Below are positions 57,625 through 64,000 of a DNA stretch of 64,000 nucleotides, one piece after another. Numbering within the stretch: position 1 is the stretch's first letter; each line of letters begins with the position of its first letter. This DNA comes from Ulota crispa (lineage: Eukaryota > Streptophyta > Bryopsida > Orthotrichales > Orthotrichaceae): the NCBI GenBank assembly GCA_963920765.1, contig OY987242.1, positions 38,553,264 through 38,617,263 on the forward strand, read 5' to 3'. Made by a program: the position numbers and the translations under genes. Under the pieces are notes generated by a model. It was not told the origin of the DNA, did no database searches, and was given only the letters and a program-made list of their open reading frames with translations.

Positions 57625-57938
57625 GGGCATCTCCACCAGTGGCTCGGGCACGCTCAAAGTGGATGAAAAGTAGCTAGGCTCCTCTCAAGACCCTCTCAAA
57701 CTCTCTTATCTGGCGAGTCTAGCAAGCCACTCTTCAAGCCACTATTCATGCACTATTCACCCTAACTTTAGTGATCTTTATCCTCTACTTCCTTAGATAA
57801 GTGGTCAACTGCTTATTTATGGGGTGTCTTGGAGTGTTAGGCCACCTTTTCAAACAACATGGGTGGAGATTGAGAGACTTCAGGCCTTGCCACACCAGAT
57901 GGAAAACTTTGAGCAAGTTTGGACCAGTGGAGATGCCC
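57625..57938. mobile_element. PIF/Harbinger-like MITE, family E, 314 bp
   Basis: GGGCATCTCCACCAGTGG at the left and CCAGTGGAGATGCCC at the right, with perfect TTA duplications (57622-57624 and 57939-57941). This is the best preserved E terminus in the window. Confidence 0.78.
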
Positions 57939-57969
57939 TTAAGATTAAACAAACTAGGTAGGATCTTGG

Positions 57970-58730
57970 TTAACCCTTGAGTGCCCATGCCATTTTCACC
58001 AAAATCAAAGTTTTGAGAGATTTACAACTTTGATGTACTACATCTCATTCAATTGGAAGATCCACAAAAAGTGATCGTTGAAAATAGTGGAAAACCTACT
58101 TAGGAAACAACTTGCAAATTTTGGGAACAATTGACCGTAGAAGATGGGAGATTATAACATTTGATCAAACAACATGTGATAGCAAAATCTCATTGTTTGG
58201 TAGGTAGTTGCTATTTGATGATTTTTACAAAATTCTATAAGCCCCTAATTCATCTCAATTTTTGGGAGTAGAAAGATTAGATGTGAATGTACACATTTGT
58301 AAATTATTGAAGACTACACTCTTTGTTTTGTCAAGTTTTAGGGCTTCAATTTGCTCTTGCACAAAAAAGGATGATTGGGACAGTTGGTGAGGGTTGCCAT
58401 AATAAGGGTCTAGAACATGCTTGAACCTTGCCAACAAACTTCTTGCTACCACAAAGCACACACAAGGAAGTTTGCTAAGGATATTGACGAGTTGCAGCTT
58501 GTAAAACATTGCTTGCCACCATGCCTAGTATGGTGTTTCACCCAATCAAACCTCTTGCTACACTTGTACAACATTTGACTTTCTTCGCAATTACTCCATT
58601 GGCATGAAAAACTTGAATGCCTTCATAATTGAAGTTTATAACAAGACCAAAAAGTTAGATCCAATGCCTCAAACAAGCGTTTGAAATCATACGAGGACAC
58701 TTTTGGTCCTCTGGGGCATGCAGGGGTTAA
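57970..58730. mobile_element. TTAA-flanked MITE, long B subfamily, 761 bp (B8)
   Basis: TTAACCCTTGAGTGCCCATG at the left, GGGGCATGCAGGGGTTAA at the right, TTAA intact. It is the inverted counterpart of 43797-44563 along its whole length. Confidence 0.72.
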
Positions 58731-61444
58731 TGCAATTCTTTAAGCAGCGTCTCTTTTTATTGGTGCTCATTTTTTAATAAAAGTACTACCATGTAAACAT
58801 TCCTAAATGATTCTAAAATTTGGAAAGAATGTAAAGATAGAAGTCTGATTTTCAACCTCTCAATCAATCAGTTTTTTAGAACTATTAGGACTTGGGACAT
58901 ATGGGTCCATTTTAGTTTCTTGGTTGTGTGTCTTTTTGTGACCTTATTTCCTTTGGACATAGAAGAGTGCCCCTTAGTCACTCTTTCATTATAATGTGAA
59001 GTTCTGTCATTTTGAGTGGATAGTCATGTACTAATGTTTATATGGGAAAAACCACCGTTGACAAACCTCTTGAGCCACATCATGGTTCCTTAGCAATATC
59101 CAATCACCCCTTTCACAACTTCAACTGGCCATGCTTGGGTTTGCCCAATTTAATCTTATGTCAGTTACAATTAATCATAACTAATCCCATTTACTTTTTC
59201 AATGGTTTTGACTTCTTGGATTCACATTTCACACAATAGATCAAAGACGATAAAATGCAACGAGGTTTAGCATATATGTGACAAATTGATATTCATCCAT
59301 TCTCACTCTTTGTTGGGATTATGCTACAACTACCAACAGAGCTCCATACTATTCTCATATTTGTTTACCAAATCGAAAATTCCTCCATGTCCTTGGAAAA
59401 ATAAAAAATATTGGCTTGGACAATATTCATTCTAAATGACATGCATAATGGAGGCTTGGAAAAAATTCCCCTTTTAATGCTATTTTGATTTCCAAACTCT
59501 TCTTTTTTTACATTGTATTTTCACCTCTTCCACTTGGCCACCTTCGCAAATAATTTTCAAAAACTGACCACTTACTATATACTAAACATTGATCCTCTGG
59601 ACGTTGTGACATGCACTATATATCACGTTGGCATGTAAATTGATCTTAGAGTTTTTTCCTTATTCCAAAATCTTTAGCATATATTAGTGTTCATTAGGTA
59701 CAGAATTAAGCATTTGTGCAGAAATACATATATTCACTTCTAATTGGCTTATCCAACAAGGTATGTCCAAATTAATGTTTGTATATTGAAGGGAAACTCC
59801 ATATGAAAGCAAATATCCTTGTGCTGGTACTTTGGTAGGGCCAAGCTTGACAAACCACACCTTCATTTGATAATTGCAAAATGTTAACATTTGCTATGAA
59901 TACTCAAAATATTGAAAATGATGAGCAATAGAAAGACATCAGTAAAGTGGAGTTGAGAACTATTTTGGATGATGAACGGGATCTTCCATGATAGTATCTA
60001 GGTTTTGGCTTTGTTGAAAATATGGCTTTTGATACTGTTTTCTTCAATACAAAGCACTTTTCAAAAACCTAAAGAGGATATTTGTTGTCATTACTTAAAA
60101 CACACAATTTGAATTTAGCTTTAAAGACTCCAAAATTCTCCTATTGAGTTGATAAGTATTGTTCATCAAACACCTTACAAAACTTCCTAGAGTCCAACCT
60201 AAAAACAATGTTATTTATTCTGAAGAATACTTGAATATTTTATATTGCCTATGCTAGATACAGTTTTTATTATGAATTGGTTGTTGCTTTTTTGACAAAG
60301 GTGATAACTAATTGATCAAAATTAATTGCATTAACCTTCGAATCTTGTAAGCCATAATAATCATCCAAATAGCGTGCACCTCAAGTTGAGTTTAGACCAA
60401 TAAACACATTATTTAGAACAAATTTGCAAGACTCTTTAGTAGACAGTAAGGTTGGCAATAAATATCATAAAAGTTTGTCTAAAGACTCAGTAAAAAAAAT
60501 CATGTTGCATTTTTTAATCTTTATCATTTAACAAAATCTACAAAAAAATATTTCCTCTCAAATTGGTTTGTTTTTGTTATAAATTTTATCCATTTTTTAT
60601 TAAATTTAGGTGCAAGAACTTATTGAATGAAGACCTAGTAGAAAAGAAAAACTTGGTGTAGAACATTTAATGATTTTCTAAAGAAGGTGCGCTCTTGAAC
60701 CTTATAAGCTCTTAGTCGTCTTTCAAATTGGATTTTGCTTTGTACACGACAAGTGTCGATGACAATCCAGAAATAGAGCACTTCACAAGTTACATAGAGT
60801 TTTTTTTGTAAATGTCAAAACCATATGTCTTTTTTTCTCATGCCATTCTTTATTTTCATTGCTCCATGTGCTCTTTTATGCTCCTACTTTGTCAAGAAGT
60901 GGGTCTGGTATAAATTTTTTGATGTTCTCGCTACAATGAATTTGAGGGTTTTGGATGAATTTGAGGGTTTTGAAAGAAATGCTTTGTAATGTGGGAAGAA
61001 AAGAAAGTGGATAGATGTACAGTGCCCTCCAACAAGTTTTCAATTTTTTTGAAACTTAATTAGTCATAATTTCAACTTCATCAAACAATAACAAGTTCCA
61101 TAACTTGGGTAGCACTTTTTCTAGAAATATGATTTGTAGATATGTGGTTTGAGATTGCTAGCATATAGTGTTGTGAGATTTTTAAAATTTTGAAATGTTC
61201 AAATGCTATTTGGCACTAGTGGTTGTTGTCTAGCTGCCTTTCAAAAAACTCAAGAACTTGCTAGAGGGCAGTGTACAACTCCTTCAAAGAATAGTTTTAT
61301 AGTAAGGACTACTTGTAATGCTCCAATATTTTGTTGTAAGAGGTTTTACTTGCTCAAATAAAAGGTGGTCAATGTTGCTTGCTCATTTCAAAGTTGAGTT
61401 ATGTTGCTTGGACAATGACATGTCAAGAAATGCTTTGGTAAAAA

Positions 61445-61491
<47 letters not shown>

Positions 61492-63166
61492 TCCATATGA
61501 AGAAAATATGGTCATATTTTTCACATAGGATTTTATTATCTTGGCTTACTGCAATTTTCATTCAATTTCAATCCCTTGATTTAATCGAGGCTTTAAACTG
61601 ACACATGTCACTTCCATGGGACGATATTTAAGACCTAATATAATGTGGTACAAATATTTGATTACCCCCTTCAACTAAAATCAGCCAAAGTGGTCATAAG
61701 CAATACTGTTGCTATGACTCTATGGGGCTGGGGGGACTATGCTAAGAAGAGCTAGTTCTCAATTTCCTCAGCTTGTGCTCATGATAATACTGATTAACGT
61801 TGAAGCGCCCCCATTATCCCCTTCGTTTGTAACTGATTTGTGGATACTTAGCCGTATTCTTTCTCAAACTAGACTATTAGATATAAGAGGTTTTACTTTG
61901 AAAACTATAAATAAACTCTTCAATAGTTGAAAGGGGTATAGTGAAGCATAAAACTTAAAACATAAATATATTAGATTTTCCTTTTTAAACACTAATGTTT
62001 AAGTGAAGGAGTAAATTTTTAAAGCACAATTTTGAAAGGAGGCACTATATTTATGTTGGAAACTCAATATAAGAACATAGTAACATTACACAACAAAAAA
62101 GGGCCCTCAATCAGGTAGCCAAACTATTGTTTTTTTTCTCAATGTCAATGATTGTATATATTAAAGAGACTCCCACCTCATTGATGCTTTATCATATTGT
62201 TTGTGGAAACATGTGCAAACAATGAAATAAAATAAAATAAGTACAAACACTTGCAAGATACTTTAGTACTAGTCTTTGAGCAGTGTTGCTAAAAGTGTGA
62301 GCAATGGGCATGAAGCATTGAGCAGTGGGGAAAAAAAAAAAAAATCTGAAACATTTAATCTGCAATAATTTGTAGTTTTGTAACTTTGAAGATAGAGGAA
62401 AAATAAATGTATGTGTAAAAAAACTAAATCTCCATTTATACTCATCCATTGAAATGGATGGATGAAAAACCATAAAGGATGAAAGAAAAATATTTTGGAT
62501 GAACATAAATGAACAATATTTGATGAAATGATCCAAATGTCAGAGTAAAAGAAAATTAGAAGAAACACTTGAAGGATAACATTTAGGGAATAACTATACT
62601 AAGAAAAATTTCAGGAAAATGTTGACATGAATGGTTTAAATTCAAAAAGCCAATAAGCCTTAAATAACATGATGGGCAGATGGGCAGTTACATGGCATAA
62701 CAATTTTGAAGTGCATAAATTGAGTTAATCAAAAGAATATTGGTTTAGAATATATTGCAACCACATTGCAAACCATTGTAGTATGAAGTTGAATCTAATA
62801 ATAACATTGCAAAGCATTCTATAAAACTAAGAATGCATGTAATGAACACATCGAAAAGCCTAAAGAGGATTAAAGAGCAAAATCCGACTCTATTGCATTT
62901 GAGTAATTATAATTCAAAGAGTTGGAAGACATAGTAAGCAAATTATGCCACAAGTTGTAGATACTTTTCAATAAAAAACAGCTATGAAAACATTACTTGA
63001 TAATTTAGAACTGAAACATGTAAGTAACAACCAAGAACTAAAAGAAGTTACAAACAATTACTTTCATGGAAAGATGTGATTTTCCCCATATCTAGTAGAT
63101 TGATCATTTAGTAATGCTAAAATTGAAAGGGACTGCATATAGCTATGGAAAACACACATACATATA
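58731..63166. other. AT-rich intergenic DNA, no gene recognised
   Basis: 4.4 kb without convincing coding sequence or terminal repeats. It contains the A run at 61451-61489 and a short direct repeat (GATGAATTTGAGGGTTTTG / ATGAATTTGAGGGTTTTGAA) at about 60937-60974. Confidence 0.45.
61451..61489. repeat. Poly(A) run of 39 bases
   Basis: An uninterrupted A tract. Nothing upstream resembles a SINE or LINE body, so it may be a simple homopolymer expansion. Confidence 0.95.
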
Positions 63167-64000
63167 AGGTAGGAACATTCATAACCGTGAGTATACCCCT
63201 GGCCATGACCTATGTCTAACACAAGATGTTAGTCATTTGAAATTAATAAACTTGGTGGTTATGGGAACTTAATCCCTAAAGGACCAAGGGCCCTTTTGGG
63301 GGACTTTCGGGATTTTGGGTAGGTACCTATGGCTAAATTACTTTGTGTGATAATCTGAAACTCTTATTAAAGGTGAGGGATTCAAAAATCTACGTCGAAA
63401 TGTAGTTTTTTCTTCATTTTGACATTTATTGAAGAAGTTAAAAATGAATAACTGAAAAACAGGGAACTCCGGGCAGCCCAAAAACTTCTTTAAAAATTGT
63501 GTTTTTTTCAAATAAAAATCTGAAATAGGTTCTTTAGACTTATGTAGATATGAGTAGCTTTGAATCATTCAATTCGGATAGATGAGATGAAAGTTATGAG
63601 AAGTTTTAGTTTGCAAGTAGGTGTGATTTCGAGAGAAACCACACCTACCTGCAAACTAAAACTTCTCATAACTTTCATCTCATCTATCTGAATTGAATGA
63701 TTCAAAGCTACTCATATCTACATAAGTCTAAAGAACCTATTTCAGATTTTTATTTGAAAAAAATGCAATTTTTAAAGAAGTTTTTGGGCTGCCCGGAGTC
63801 CCTTGTTTTTCAGTTATTCATTTTTAACTTCTTCAATAAATGTCAAAATGAAGAAAAAATTACACTCCCACGTAGATCTTTGAATTCCTCACTTTCAATA
63901 AAAGTTTCAGAAAATCACGCAAAGTAGTTTAGCCATAGGTACATGCCCAAAATTCCATTTGTCCCTTAAAGGGACAATGGGCCTTTAGGGGTTAATTGAT
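63167..64000. mobile_element. TA-flanked MITE, family H, left part only, carrying element A6 (H3)
   Basis: AGGTAGGAACATTCATAACC after TA at 63165-63166 matches the left ends of H1 and H2 (including the CCATAAGCGTGAGT-type phrase, here CATAACCGTGAGT). The right end would lie beyond the window. Confidence 0.5.
63269..63995. mobile_element. TTAA-flanked fold-back MITE, family A (A6)
   Basis: A 727-bp near-perfect palindrome with the turn at about 63625-63635, TTAA at 63269-63272 and 63992-63995, and terminus TCCCTAAAGGACCAAGGG at the left against CCTTTAGGGG at the right. It is the same sub-family as A2, with the same loop words (AGGTGTG and CACACCTACC). Both arms keep a 76-codon open frame reading towards the element ends. 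Confidence 0.82.

Noticed and set aside
61451-61489. Poly(A) run as the tail of a retrotransposed copy
   Set aside because: No SINE, LINE or processed-gene body was recognised upstream and no target duplication was found.
62192-62568. Two overlapping minus-strand frames rich in Phe and hydrophobic residues
   Set aside because: Low-complexity translation of an AT-rich stretch. Both frames are open over the same bases without domain or codon bias.

Overview
The window looks like nuclear DNA of a land plant. It carries a plant ATL-type RING-H2 gene, a 41-exon RRP5 gene with short GT-AG introns, a telobox plus site II promoter, and very AT-rich intergenic DNA full of short inverted-repeat DNA transposons. 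The MITE composition, with many TTAA-flanked elements, hints at a non-seed plant such as a moss, but I cannot name the species from sequence alone.

Layout. Bases 1-5000 hold one intronless, GC-rich gene at 2815-3756 (+) for a membrane-anchored RING-H2 E3 ligase of the ATL family. Its upstream region is W-box-rich. Bases 9.6-26.3 kb hold one large gene, RRP5 (rRNA biogenesis factor), which I resolve into 41 exons and 1992 residues: a basic N-terminus, about 15 S1 RNA-binding repeats, an acidic linker and C-terminal HAT repeats. No transposon was seen inside this 16-kb gene. From 26.3 kb to the end (about 38 kb) I find no convincing host gene. A 200-base assembly gap lies at 38043-38242.

The rest is a dense, nested landscape of non-autonomous DNA elements in four target-site classes. 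(1) TTAA-flanked elements have termini like TTAACCCCTAAAGGACCA or TTAACCCTTAAACG. They fall into several subfamilies (A about 730-930 bp, short B about 234 bp, long B about 760-790 bp) and fit piggyBac or Sola3 type transposition. (2) TA-flanked elements have termini AGGTAGGAG (families G/H, and hairpin D) and are Tc1/mariner-like. (3) TAA/TTA-flanked elements have termini GGGCATCYYC (family E) and are PIF/Harbinger-like. (4) Palindromic elements have 9-bp target duplications (families C and L) and are Mutator-like.

Several insertions lie inside one another. One pair (A2 inside H1, compared with uninterrupted relative H2) gives direct evidence that TTAA is the insertion target. No transposase gene is recognisable, so autonomous partners must lie elsewhere. 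The two host genes are unrelated in function: one is a probable stress or defence ubiquitin ligase, the other housekeeping ribosome biogenesis.
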